A stretch of DNA of 31,737 nucleotides from UKL13-2 sp043756275 (GCA_043756275.1 JAYURJ010000197.1:1-31737); one strand, 5' to 3'. Positions 23,959 to 31,737 are shown, counted from the stretch's first letter. Numbers and translations are program-made. Notes: generated by a model from the letters alone, not told the origin.

Positions 23959-24789
23959 ATGATGACCGAACGCCAACGCAAGTTTCGCGAAAACTATGTC
24001 GCTGGCATCAGTTCGTGGTATCAGGGCCTGGTGCATATCGGGGTGATGTACGCAGCCGGCATCGGCGGCATCTGGTGGTGTCTGAGCCGCATGCAGGACG
24101 CGCGCTGGGAGTGGCTGCTGGTGATTCCGGTGGCGCTCGCGGGCAATTTCGTCGAGTGGGGCATGCATAAATACATCATGCACCGGTTGCGCGATGTGTT
24201 CGCACTGCGCTCAATATACGATCGTCATACCCGCCAGCATCACCAATACTTTACTGATAACGACGTCACCATCAGCACCATCAAAGAATTCCGGATCGTG
24301 TTTTTTCCCTGGCGCGTGCTCGCTGTTCTCGCCGTTGCGGGCGGTCTCATCTCACTGGTGATGGCGACCCTCATCAACGCCAATGCAGGGTACGTCACTT
24401 TCGTAACCATGATCGGCCACTACATGGTGTATGAGACGTTTCACTATTGCTGCCACGTTCAGGACAATTGGTTCGTGCGCAACGCGCCCTTCATCAACAC
24501 CATTCGCCGCCACCATACCGCGCACCACAATATGGGGATCATGATGCACGTGAACATGAATCTCACGTTTCCAGTCGCCGACTGGATCATGGGCACGAGC
24601 GACCTCAGACGCGGGCTGTTCGGGCACCTCTTCAACGGCTTTGAAGAGAAATATATCAAGGAAGAATTGAAGCCGATGATCGCGCGTTTCCGTACATCCG
24701 AAACGCAGGACGCGCGCTGCACGCTGGATGGACCGGTGCTAACCGAGGACGAGGCTCGGTCGCTATCGAGTGCGGGCAGTCACGGCTGA
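23959..24789 (+). CDS. Fatty acid hydroxylase/sterol desaturase-family membrane oxygenase
   Basis: This 276-residue membrane protein has di-iron histidine clusters: H70-x4-H75 (HKYIMH), H90-x3-HH (HTRQHH), H162-x3-H166 and H186-x2-HH (HTAHH). Hydrophobic segments lie around residues 25-62 and 118-160. The family inserts oxygen or double bonds into lipid chains; the specific substrate is not evident. The His boxes are complete, so it should be active. It diverges from the panB-like operon across 75 bp, and may share its regulation. AGAGG precedes the ATG at 23959; the second codon is also ATG. Confidence 0.87.
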   Translation: MMTERQRKFRENYVAGISSWYQGLVHIGVMYAAGIGGIWWCLSRMQDARWEWLLVIPVALAGNFVEWGMHKYIMHRLRDVFALRSIYDRHTRQHHQYFTDNDVTISTIKEFRIVFFPWRVLAVLAVAGGLISLVMATLINANAGYVTFVTMIGHYMVYETFHYCCHVQDNWFVRNAPFINTIRRHHTAHHNMGIMMHVNMNLTFPVADWIMGTSDLRRGLFGHLFNGFEEKYIKEELKPMIARFRTSETQDARCTLDGPVLTEDEARSLSSAGSHG

Positions 24790-24802
24790 CGTGAGCCCGA
24801 TT

Positions 24803-25315
24803 TCATTTGCGCTGTTTTCCCAAGGGCACGCAGCGATGAGCACGCATGATCACCCACGCCTCACGGGTGAATTGTGTCGTCGGTAGCACCATCCACGCAC
24901 CATGCCGGGTTTCGAGCAGCCAGCATTGACCACGTTCGACAACGCGACGGAAATGATCCCATGGAAACAAAAACCGTGCTGCACCGGACTCACCGCCGAC
25001 ACCCTCATCACTGAGCACCAGCCACGCATTCTGCGCGTGTTGAACAGCGAATTTGTCGAGTGCCTCTTTGGCCGTCCACACCATCAAAATCAGCGAAAGC
25101 AGAGCGGCCGCCGCAGCGACGTAGAGCAAGACGCAAAGAAACGAATCGCATTGCTTCCACCAAACGTAGATCACCGGCGCGAGCACCATTACCGCAATGC
25201 GCAACCCGCGCAGGCCAAATTTCTCAGCCATCACCAGCGCCACTGCGCGCCAGGAGAAATAACGCGGCAGCAGAAGCGGAACGCGCGTTTGCAGGGTTGA
25301 GGTATCGTCCATCAT
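24803..25315 (-). CDS. YcxB-like membrane protein of unknown function
   Basis: The 170 residues have two adjacent transmembrane segments (about 39-52 and 60-80), followed by a cytoplasmic domain with FPWDHFRRVVE and MVLPTTQF, a layout like YcxB-domain proteins. No catalytic residues are recognised. It is convergent with the membrane oxygenase gene (13-nt gap). The start is one of two consecutive ATGs (25315, 25312). The 100 bp upstream shows no other gene. Confidence 0.65.
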   Translation of the reverse strand: MMDDTSTLQTRVPLLLPRYFSWRAVALVMAEKFGLRGLRIAVMVLAPVIYVWWKQCDSFLCVLLYVAAAAALLSLILMVWTAKEALDKFAVQHAQNAWLVLSDEGVGGESGAARFLFPWDHFRRVVERGQCWLLETRHGAWMVLPTTQFTREAWVIMRAHRCVPLGKQRK

Positions 25316-25415
25316 CCTAGTGTAGAGCCTGATTCAATCGACTTCGGCATGTAGATCGCCATTGGGCGCGGCTATACAAGACTTTTACCCCTGAAATACC
25401 CGCCAATGCTAGTTT

Positions 25416-26165
25416 CTACGAATTTTTGGCAGCACTTTCCCGCTGCCGGCGCGCCTCAAACAGGCACACACCCGATGCCACCGATACGTTCAGGCTCTCT
25501 ACCGCGCCGAACATCGGGATGCTGACAATCTGGTCACAATTCTCTCGCGTGAGGCGACGCAGGCCTTCGCCTTCGGCACCGAGCACCCACGCGAGCGGCC
25601 CACCAAGCTTCGCCGCAAACAGTGAAGAATCGCCGTCCTCATCCGCACCGACGATCCAGATTTCACGGTCTTTCAATTCGCGCAGCGTGCGGGCGAGATT
25701 GGTAACGGTGATGTAGGGAATCGATTCAGCCGCACCGGAGGCCACTTTCATGGCCACTGCCGTCAGCCCGACGCTTCGATCCTTGGGCGCGATCACCGCG
25801 TGCGCACCCGCAGCGTCGGCCACGCGCAGACAGGCCCCCAGGTTATGCGGATCGGTGACGCCATCGAGCAACAGCAATAGCGGTGGTACTGTCAATAAAT
25901 CAAGAACGTCATCAACAAATTGCGGCAGCACTGCAGCCTCAACGTTCGCGACCACGCCCTGATGACGCGCGTTGCCGGTCATGCCATCGAGGCGCTTGCC
26001 ATCGACCAGCATGACGCGCAGGTCCTTGGCCTTGGCATTTTCGATCAGCGCCTGCATACGCTTGTCGTCGCGCTTGGCATCGACAAATATTTCGCGCACA
26101 CTTTCGGCGCGGGTGCGCATGCGTGCGCCGACGGCGTGAAAGCCAAAAATAATTTGCGGTTTCAT
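25416..26165 (-). CDS. rlmB: 23S rRNA (guanosine-2251-2'-O)-methyltransferase RlmB
   Basis: This SPOUT methyltransferase modifies G2251 in the P-loop of 23S rRNA using S-adenosylmethionine. The 249 residues show an N-terminal substrate-binding domain (FGFHAVGARM start), motif 1 DGVTDPHNLGACLRVADAAG, motif 2 WVLGAEGEGLRRL and motif 3 IPMFGAVESLNVSVASG, which forms the knot. Length is normal. Its ATG overlaps the rnr stop as ATGA, the usual rnr-rlmB pair. Confidence 0.94.
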   Translation of the reverse strand: MKPQIIFGFHAVGARMRTRAESVREIFVDAKRDDKRMQALIENAKAKDLRVMLVDGKRLDGMTGNARHQGVVANVEAAVLPQFVDDVLDLLTVPPLLLLLDGVTDPHNLGACLRVADAAGAHAVIAPKDRSVGLTAVAMKVASGAAESIPYITVTNLARTLRELKDREIWIVGADEDGDSSLFAAKLGGPLAWVLGAEGEGLRRLTRENCDQIVSIPMFGAVESLNVSVASGVCLFEARRQRESAAKNS

Positions 26166-28693
26166 TTCTTCTTTTTAGCGGCAGTCGCGGCGGGTTTTTT
26201 TGCCTTGGGTGCGGGCGATGGCGGCGGCGCGACTTTTGGCTTGGCCACAGACTTGCCTTTGGGCGCAGCAGTACCGAAACCGGCCATCGGTGTGGTCGGC
26301 GGATTGGCACTGCTCACCGTGATAACCGTTTTGTCAGCTTTGGCTTCGCGCGACTGGCGGGTTTCACGCGGCGGCGGCGATAAGACTTGCGCCGGCGCAG
26401 AAGGTGCTTTTACGCCCTTCTCGATTGCAGCCTTGGCGACTTTCTTCTTTCCCGCGTTCCACGGGGTGAATTTGCCATCGTCCGTTTTTTCGTCGGACAC
26501 GGCAGATCTTTTCAAAAGCTCGCCCGCAAGCGAAAAGTCGATCTTGCTGGTTTCAATATCCACACGCGCCACTTTGATGTTGACGCGGTCCGACAACTGA
26601 AATTTCTTCTTGGTGCGCTCACCGATGATGGCGTGCTTGGCTTGATCGAAGTGGAAATAATCCTGGCCAAATTCGGAGATATGCACCAGGCCCTCGACGT
26701 ACACCTCGTCGAGCGTGACAAATATGCCAAACCCGGTAACCCCCGTAATCGTACCGGTGAAAGTTTCGCCGAGGCGGTCCTTCATGTAGTAACACTTGAG
26801 CCATGCGGTCACATCGCGTGTGGCTTCATCTGCGCGGCGCTCGGTGGCTGAGCACTGCATACCGAGTTGGTCCCATGGCACTTTCGGGTCATAGGTCGTG
26901 CTGTGCAATATCGCCTTGATCGCGCGATGTGTCAGCAAATCCGGATAGCGGCGTATCGGCGAGGTGAAATGGGTATACGCGTCGTAACTCAGGCCAAAGT
27001 GGCCGATATTATCGGGGCTATACACCGCCTGTTTCATCGAGCGCAGCAGCACCGTTTGCAGCAGCGGCGCATCGGGGCGATCCTTGATTTTCTTCAATAG
27101 CTCGGCGTAATCGCGCGGACTCGGCGTCTTGCCACCCGGCAGCGTCAGCGCGAAATCTTTCAACATGCTGCGCAAGCCGTCGAGTTTTTCTTCGCTCGGC
27201 CCGGCATGAATGCGATATAGCGCCGTATGCTCGTTTTCGATCAGGAAGTTGGCCGTGCTCACGTTGGCTGCAAGCATGCATTCTTCGATCAGGCGGTGCG
27301 CGTCGTTGCGTGTGGACGGTACGATGTTTTCAATCTTGCCGCCATCGGTGAACAGCATCACCGTCTCTGCGGTATCGAAATCGATGGCACCGCGTTTATT
27401 GCGCGCAGCCAGCAAAACCTGAAACACTTCGTCCAGGTGATGCATGTGTGTCCACAAGTTCTTGGCTATGCCGTGATCAGGCTCATTCACGTATAAAAGC
27501 TTGGCCACGTTGGTATAGGTCAGTCGCGCAGCGGAATGGAATACCGCTTCCATGAATTCGTAGCGCTTGATTTCCCCGGTCGCTGAAATCGACATTTCGC
27601 AAACCAAAGCCAACCGGTCAACGTTGGGCTTCAGCGAACACATCTCGTTTGACAACGCCTCAGGCAGCATCGGGATCACGCGCCGTGGGAAATAAACCGA
27701 ATTGCCGCGCAAGCGCGCTTCACGATCCAGTGCGTCGCCGGTTTTCACGTAGTGTGAAACGTCTGCAATCGCGACCAGCAGGCGAAAGCCCTTGCCTTGC
27801 CGCTCGCAATAAACCGCGTCGTCGAAATCACGCGCGGTTTCGCCATCGATGGTGACAAACGGCAGGTCGCGCAAATCGGCGCGGCCTTTCATATCGGCAG
27901 TGGTTACTTTTTTCGGCACCTTTTTTTCCAGCGCTTCCACATCATCCGGCCAGATGTACGGCAAATCGTGTTTGCGCAGCGCGATCTCGATTTCCATACC
28001 CGGGTCAGCGTAGTTGCCCAGCACCTCGGTCACGCGCGCGACCGGCTCGGAATTCTTGGCAGGCTGTGCGACCAGCTCGACCATCACTACCTGCCCGCTT
28101 TTAGCACCCCCATCGAAGCCGGGCTCAACGAGGATGTCCTGGCTGATGCGCTTATTCTCGGCCACCACAAACAGCACGCCGCGCTCGGAAAACAAGCGAC
28201 CGACCAGTTTGGTGTTCTTCCGCTCAAGCACCTCAACGATGGAGCCCTCGCGGCGTCCACGGCGATCCACACCCACTTCGCGAACCATGGCGCGGTCACC
28301 GTCGAGCACCTTGTGCATTTGCTTTGGTCCCAGGAAAAGGTCGTCGGAACCGTTGTCAGGCACTAGAAAGCCAAAACCATCAGGATGTCCTTGTACCCGG
28401 CCGGGAATCAGATCGAGCTTTTCAACGAGGCAGATATCGCCTTGGCGATTGCGCATCACCTGCGCCTCACGCTCCATGGCCGCGAGGCGGCGCGTGAAGC
28501 CCTCCATTTCGCCGTCTCCGATGTCGAGCATCGTGGCGAGTTGCGGCATGTTCATCGGTACGCCCGTCTTGGCGAGCACTTCGAGAATCAATTCACGACT
28601 GGGGAGCGGATTTTCGTACTTGGCCTGCTCGCGGGCCTTGTGGGGATCGGCAGCGCGAGGCGACTGGTGCGATTTATTGTTTTTCTTGGTCAA
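26162..28693 (-). CDS. rnr: Ribonuclease R
   Basis: This 3'-5' exoribonuclease degrades structured RNA. Its 843 residues include an N-terminal HTH-like region (~30-90), cold-shock domains (~95-230), an RNB catalytic domain with DGETARDFDDA at about 283-293 (the acidic metal ligands), an S1 domain (GETFTGTITGVTGFGIFV) and a Lys/Ala/Pro-rich tail (~750-843) as in other betaproteobacteria. It starts at TTG 28693 with GGAAG 5 nt upstream; the conserved NPLPSRELIL near residue 28 confirms the frame. It is first in the pair with rlmB, divergent from tRNA-Leu. Confidence 0.95.
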   Translation of the reverse strand: MTKKNNKSHQSPRAADPHKAREQAKYENPLPSRELILEVLAKTGVPMNMPQLATMLDIGDGEMEGFTRRLAAMEREAQVMRNRQGDICLVEKLDLIPGRVQGHPDGFGFLVPDNGSDDLFLGPKQMHKVLDGDRAMVREVGVDRRGRREGSIVEVLERKNTKLVGRLFSERGVLFVVAENKRISQDILVEPGFDGGAKSGQVVMVELVAQPAKNSEPVARVTEVLGNYADPGMEIEIALRKHDLPYIWPDDVEALEKKVPKKVTTADMKGRADLRDLPFVTIDGETARDFDDAVYCERQGKGFRLLVAIADVSHYVKTGDALDREARLRGNSVYFPRRVIPMLPEALSNEMCSLKPNVDRLALVCEMSISATGEIKRYEFMEAVFHSAARLTYTNVAKLLYVNEPDHGIAKNLWTHMHHLDEVFQVLLAARNKRGAIDFDTAETVMLFTDGGKIENIVPSTRNDAHRLIEECMLAANVSTANFLIENEHTALYRIHAGPSEEKLDGLRSMLKDFALTLPGGKTPSPRDYAELLKKIKDRPDAPLLQTVLLRSMKQAVYSPDNIGHFGLSYDAYTHFTSPIRRYPDLLTHRAIKAILHSTTYDPKVPWDQLGMQCSATERRADEATRDVTAWLKCYYMKDRLGETFTGTITGVTGFGIFVTLDEVYVEGLVHISEFGQDYFHFDQAKHAIIGERTKKKFQLSDRVNIKVARVDIETSKIDFSLAGELLKRSAVSDEKTDDGKFTPWNAGKKKVAKAAIEKGVKAPSAPAQVLSPPPRETRQSREAKADKTVITVSSANPPTTPMAGFGTAAPKGKSVAKPKVAPPPSPAPKAKKPAATAAKKKK

Positions 28694-28833
28694 AATGGCT
28701 TCCAGAATTTTTGTAGAAATGAATGAGGCTTTAATAAGTGGACAGAAACAGCGCTATTGGCTATTATTCGCCCTCATTTTACGCGAAGCGCTGCTTTCAG
28801 AACACGTTATTGCAAGCGCCGAGCAACCTGTTA

Positions 28834-28920
28834 GCCCGGATGGCGGAATTGGTAGACGCACTAGGTTCAGGTCCTAGCGCCGGCAACGGTGTGGAGGTTC
28901 GAGTCCTCTTTCGGGCACCA
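28834..28920 (+). tRNA. tRNA-Leu, anticodon CAG
   Basis: The 87-nt class II tRNA has acceptor stem GCCCGGA pairing with TTCGGGC, a D-arm with GGTAGACGC, anticodon stem CTAGG/CCTAG with loop TTCAGGT (anticodon CAG), a variable arm (GCCGGCAACGGT), T-arm GGAGGTTCGAGTCCTC, and an encoded CCA. It reads CUG leucine codons. It is transcribed alone, with a terminator directly after it. Confidence 0.97.
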
Positions 28921-28924
28921 AGTT

Positions 28925-28950
28925 AAAAAACCGCTTCGGCGGTTTTTTTT
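28925..28950 (+). terminator. Intrinsic terminator of tRNA-Leu
   Basis: An A-run, then stem CCGC with TTCG tetraloop and GCGG (28931-28942), then eight T residues (28943-28950). The flanking A/T runs extend the stem, so it may also work on the other strand. Confidence 0.92.
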
Positions 28951-28963
28951 CGTCCCCCGAAAA

Positions 28964-29045
28964 GCAATGCCCTGCGGCATTGCGGGAGGACTCGAAAGGC
29001 ATCCGATGCAGCGGATGCCGGGGTCGCGCTTGCGTGACCGAGTCC
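28964..29045. repeat. Clustered hairpins after tRNA-Leu, with a multi-branch fold
   Basis: GCAATGCC (28964-28971) pairs with GGCATTGC (28976-28983). Next, GGACTCG (28988-28994) pairs with CGAGTCC (29039-29045), enclosing two hairpins: GGCATCCG/CGGATGCC (28998-29019) and GTCGCG/CGTGAC (29023-29038). GAGGACTCGAA at 28986-28996 is also the exact complement of the tRNA T-arm segment 28898-28908. I see no gene between 28951 and 29231. It may be a dispersed tRNA-proximal repeat or a small structured RNA. Confidence 0.6.
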
Positions 29046-29231
29046 AGCGTACACGCGAGCGCAGCGAGCCATACAGTTTCTTAGAGCACTAGCATGGGTG
29101 CAGGTTTTAGGGCCTATTACGGCTGGGATGCCCGCCGGATGGCGTTCTGCGTGGTTGTGTACTGGGAAAGTTCTTTGTGAGAAATTATCCTTGGTCTCCC
29201 GCCGTTTGCTGTTGCATGGGCACGCACAAAT

Positions 29232-30116
29232 TCACCCCGTCTTCCCCAGCAACCATTGCCGCACAAAAATGGCATCGGCCGAAGCCTCTTTGCGCAGGTG
29301 GATAAACACCGGATGCGGCGATTTGATCGCCGGGCCGGGAATGGCGATCAGGCTGCCGGCGCGCACGCCGTCGAGACAGTACTCATCGAGCAGCATCGCG
29401 AACCCCGCACCCAGCACGCACGCGTTCGCGGTCAGGTGAACCAGATTGAAGGAAATGCCCGGCAACGTCGCGGGTGCGGCCACACCCGCCACCTGAAACC
29501 ATTCGGCAAAACCCGGGTAGCGCCGCCGCTGATTGAGCAGGCTGGTATGAATCAGCGGCTGCGAAAGCACGCGCGCTGGCGTTGGCTTCGGGCAGCGCGC
29601 CAATGTTGCCGGCGCGGCATAGACCCTGAATTTTCCGATCAGCAACAGATCGTGCCGGTAGCCAGCCATATTTTGCGTTTCATGAATCACCAAATCGGAA
29701 CTGACTTTGGCCTCGAAGCCATCGGGTACCGCCACCAATGAAACTTCGATATCCGGCCTCGCGTTTTGCAGCGCCACCAGACGCGGCATCAGCCACATGG
29801 TGGCGATGGTGAACTGGGCGCGGATCAGTACCACCGAGCGCTGGCGATTGGCCCGCGCGGTGCGTGTAGTCTCGGTCAACAGGTCGAATACTTCGTGGAT
29901 GCGCAACGCGTAATCACGGCCGATTGCCGTCAGGGTGACACCGTTGGCGCCGCGGTTGAAGAGCTTCAGCTTGAGCCACTGTTCGAGCTGCTTGATCTGG
30001 TGGCTCACGGCGGCCGGCGTGACGTGCAGTTCATCGGCGGCGCGGACAAAGCTCAACTGTCGTGACGCAGACTCGAACGCGCGCAACGCGCCCAGCGGTG
30101 GAATTTCTTTGATCAT
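29232..30116 (-). CDS. LysR-family transcriptional regulator (GcvA-like)
   Basis: The 294 residues have an N-terminal winged helix (LGALRAFESASRQLSFVRAA, ELHVTPAAVSHQIKQLE), a linker helix and a periplasmic-binding-like effector domain. The PPLGALRAFE start and the VTPAAVSHQIK helix are typical of GcvA-type members, which often regulate a neighbouring divergent gene. The divergent neighbour is the DoxX gene with its leader ORF. The ribosome site is weak. A candidate LysR box lies 5 nt upstream of the start codon, suggesting autoregulation. Confidence 0.9.
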   Translation of the reverse strand: MIKEIPPLGALRAFESASRQLSFVRAADELHVTPAAVSHQIKQLEQWLKLKLFNRGANGVTLTAIGRDYALRIHEVFDLLTETTRTARANRQRSVVLIRAQFTIATMWLMPRLVALQNARPDIEVSLVAVPDGFEAKVSSDLVIHETQNMAGYRHDLLLIGKFRVYAAPATLARCPKPTPARVLSQPLIHTSLLNQRRRYPGFAEWFQVAGVAAPATLPGISFNLVHLTANACVLGAGFAMLLDEYCLDGVRAGSLIAIPGPAIKSPHPVFIHLRKEASADAIFVRQWLLGKTG

Positions 30117-30120
30117 AAGG

Positions 30121-30141
30121 CTTAGTTTAACTTGGTCTAAG
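30121..30141. promoter_or_regulatory. Candidate LysR box (T-N11-A type)
   Basis: CTTAG (30121-30125), 11 nt, CTAAG (30137-30141): a dyad matching the T-N11-A rule of LysR sites. It lies immediately before the LysR gene in the gap shared with the divergent leader ORF/doxX unit. Confidence 0.55.
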
Positions 30142-30247
30142 CGCTGAAATTTTTCGTTTGCGGACGATAGCTGTCTGAAGTGAAATAGCGGCCAGCCTCA
30201 ATAAAAATAACCGGGATGGCGCAAACCCAATCAGACAAAGGAGAGTG

Positions 30248-30301
30248 ATGAAAAGTATCCGCTGTGAAGTCGCCACGAACCAGCCACTACGCTTATGGTG
30301 A
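30248..30301 (+). CDS. 17-residue leader ORF overlapping doxX
   Basis: ATG at 30248 follows AAGGAG by a good distance and opens a frame for MKSIRCEVATNQPLRLW, ending TGA at 30299-30301. It overlaps the doxX ATG (30295) by 7 nt, and doxX has no ribosome site of its own. A leader peptide coupling translation into doxX is the simplest reading. No amino-acid run suggests attenuation. It could alternatively be the remnant of a different start for a longer protein, but the frames differ. Confidence 0.5.
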   Translation: MKSIRCEVATNQPLRLW

Positions 30302-30699
30302 TCAAAAAATATCCGTTCGTATCGCTGCCGCATGCGCTCCTCATTCTGCGTGTGTCGGTGGCGATATTTTTCATGGCGCACGCGGCGGTGCGAATCGCCA
30401 ACGGCAGCATCCCGCAATTCGCAGGCTTTCTCGGCAACAAAGGGATTCCGTTCAGTCTCGCTGTGGTATGGCTGATCACGGTGTACGAACTCGCCGCCGG
30501 CACGATGATGGCGCTGGGTTGTTACACGCGTTGCATGACGGCCGGATTTATCGTCATCGCCGCAGGCGGGATCGTGCTGATTCATGCGCAGTTGGGCTGG
30601 TTCGTCGGCGAGCACGGCGTGGGCGGCATGGAGTACAGCCTGTGCCTGATCGTCGCACTGCTAGTGATCGCCGCCGCCGACAGGGAGGCGTCGCGTTGA
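30295..30699 (+). CDS. DoxX-family membrane protein
   Basis: This 134-residue inner-membrane protein has four hydrophobic segments (about residues 12-30, 52-72, 80-98 and 112-128). The LRVSVAIFFMAHAAVRI start and GGMEYSLCLIVALLVI end fit DoxX/DoxD-like proteins. The function is not defined by sequence; some members act in thiol or quinone redox stress. Translation probably depends on the overlapping 17-codon leader. It is divergent from the LysR gene, a likely regulator. Confidence 0.82.
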   Translation: MVIKKYPFVSLPHALLILRVSVAIFFMAHAAVRIANGSIPQFAGFLGNKGIPFSLAVVWLITVYELAAGTMMALGCYTRCMTAGFIVIAAGGIVLIHAQLGWFVGEHGVGGMEYSLCLIVALLVIAAADREASR

Positions 30700-30729
30700 T
30701 ACATGCCGAAAAATATAGACGATGTCAAA

Positions 30730-30754
30730 ATGAAAAAATGAAAAAATGAAAAAA
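30730..30754. repeat. Three tandem ATGAAAAA octamers
   Basis: The unit ATGAAAAA occurs three times without interruption, plus one extra A, in the non-coding gap after doxX (30700-30758). It is a simple-sequence tract; no gene reads through it. Confidence 0.7.
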
Positions 30755-30758
30755 GTAT

Positions 30759-30872
30759 TCACTCCAGCCCCACCACCTGCGCCGCGCCCTTCCTCTCACG
30801 CAACCCCGCGTACCAACGCTCCCCATGTGGTCCTCTGGTGAAGATAGCGCGCAACCACAGCAGCAGGTTCAC
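30759..30872 (-). CDS. Possible 37-residue small protein after the secretion gene
   Basis: A GTG at 30872 overlaps the stop of the upstream F-family gene and opens a 37-codon frame, VNLLLWLRAIFTRGPHGERW continuing to QVVGLE and TGA. Third positions are GC-rich like real genes here. I do not recognise it. It could be a coupled small protein, or the end of a longer gene after a frameshift. Confidence 0.25.
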   Translation of the reverse strand: MNLLLWLRAIFTRGPHGERWYAGLRERKGAAQVVGLE

Positions 30873-31737
30873 AAGTCTTTCGGCACTCTCGGCATAAATC
30901 CGCCACCAGTCAACAGGCCGTACGCCATCCACAGCATGATCAGGCCGTAAAAAATACGCGGCGCCCACTCTGCAAGTTGCTGGTAGAAGCCATTGATGGC
31001 TTCTGTCTCCATGCCGGTATGACGCATCAGCATTTCCGGCAGCGTGCCGCTGGCTTCCCCGGTGGTGACGAATTCAACCAAACGCTGGCCGTTGGTTTCG
31101 CAGTTGATGTACGCCAAACCGGTGATCGCGCCAGCAAGTGCCGCACCCTTTTCTATGCGCGGCGCGATTTGCGAAAACGCTTGCTTGATCACTCCGACCT
31201 CGACGGTATCGAGCGCCGCAGGCAAGGCGTCGAGCATCGACATACCTGCCTCAAGCATCAGCGCCAGGCTTTCAAAAAAATCCCGCGCATTGCGGCGAAC
31301 TGTTAATGGCCCTAGCAAAGGTACGCGCAGCAGAAGCGTCTCCAGCGGCGAGTTTTGCGCTTGGTTGAGCAGGTATCGCCACAGCATGCTCCCGCCGAAA
31401 AACAGCAATACCAGGACGATGATGGGCTTGAGTATTTGCAACACGTATCCGCCGGCACTGATTGATCCACCAATCAACGCAGGCAGTGGCTGGATAAACA
31501 GCGCCATCAACAGAACCAACGCCGGCATCATCATGCGCGACTTCATCATCGCCAGTTGCATCGAGCGCTGGGTATAGAAATCGGCCAGGCGGCGATACAT
31601 TACAGCCGGACTACCTGCGCTCAAGGCGGCGTGAATCAAACGCGCCTCGAGTCTGGTGAAAAGCCCGCTGCGTTCTCCCGCCTTGGCCGGATCGATTCCG
31701 CGCGCAGTGAGTTTTTTCATCTCGACCAGCCGCGATT
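30869..31737 (-). CDS. Type II secretion system F-family protein (partial, N terminus outside window)
   Basis: About 289 residues are visible. It is an inner-membrane platform protein of the GspF/PilC/TadC superfamily: F-domain segments LADFYTQRSMQLAMMKSRMM with the first membrane helices, then a second domain DFFESLALMLEAGMSMLDAL through GEASGTLPEML and a final membrane helix IFYGLIMLWMAYGLL. The frame stays open to the right edge (SRLVE before MKKL), so the ATG at 31720 is probably internal. Neighbouring assembly genes should lie beyond the window. Confidence 0.85.
   Translation of the reverse strand, partial: SRLVEMKKLTARGIDPAKAGERSGLFTRLEARLIHAALSAGSPAVMYRRLADFYTQRSMQLAMMKSRMMMPALVLLMALFIQPLPALIGGSISAGGYVLQILKPIIVLVLLFFGGSMLWRYLLNQAQNSPLETLLLRVPLLGPLTVRRNARDFFESLALMLEAGMSMLDALPAALDTVEVGVIKQAFSQIAPRIEKGAALAGAITGLAYINCETNGQRLVEFVTTGEASGTLPEMLMRHTGMETEAINGFYQQLAEWAPRIFYGLIMLWMAYGLLTGGGFMPRVPKDL

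Noticed and set aside
28738..29092. Short frames across and after tRNA-Leu
   Set aside because: They run through the tRNA, the terminator and hairpins and have no ribosome sites.
28834..29231. Integrated phage or island at tRNA-Leu
   Set aside because: No integrase and no full-length repeat of the tRNA 3' end is visible in the window.

Overview
The window looks like chromosome from a betaproteobacterium (inference from gene families only: a cphB-cphA-cphA' cyanophycin cluster, a 4Fe-4S ETF-ubiquinone oxidoreductase, RdgC, a Liv-type ABC operon, and interspersed GCGAAGGCGGGAAT hairpins; no 16S gene is present to confirm it). Coding density is high, and several tight operons are joined by ATGA or TTGA overlaps.

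Positions 1-1560 are accessory DNA. A TumE/TumA-type toxin-antitoxin pair (512-1224, minus) lies beside the 3' stump of a second antitoxin-like gene, REP-like inverted repeats and a 30-bp perfect palindrome. Two inverted copies of a small non-autonomous element bracket this island. A third copy (6286-6465) sits in the cyanophycin operon. The element has TTCCRTTTC-type ends and 3-bp TWA target duplications. Removing the third copy in silico restores a tight cphB-cphA junction.

Positions 1523-7308 (minus) hold cphB (cyanophycinase), cphA (cyanophycin synthetase) and cphA' (a Mur-ligase-only paralogue): storage and mobilisation of the Asp/Arg nitrogen polymer. Then come rdgC (plus) and a minus-strand operon of thioesterase, crcB, a Tat-exported aldo/keto reductase and a Sel1-repeat protein. 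A divergent plus-strand operon (11384-15774) carries ETF-QO, a CBS protein, DNA-3-methyladenine glycosylase I, a BaiN/YhiN-type flavoprotein and a PIN nuclease.

Positions 15993-23883 (minus) form a nine-gene operon that I cannot match to a named pathway. In transcription order it holds a PanB-like enzyme, a GntR/FCD regulator, a Tat-type Liv substrate-binding protein, LivH, LivM, LivG, LivF, a PhyH-type Fe(II)/2-oxoglutarate dioxygenase and a PEP-mutase/isocitrate-lyase-family enzyme. Both TIM-barrel enzymes have lost acidic residues expected at the metal site. This is the best candidate here for an undescribed system: uptake and oxidative/aldol cleavage of an unknown small organic acid. A fatty-acid-hydroxylase-type membrane oxygenase is transcribed divergently from it.

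The rest is housekeeping: a YcxB-like membrane protein, rlmB-rnr, tRNA-Leu(CAG) with a terminator and a structured hairpin cluster, a LysR regulator with a T-N11-A box, a DoxX protein behind a 17-codon leader ORF, and a type II secretion F-family protein cut by the right edge.
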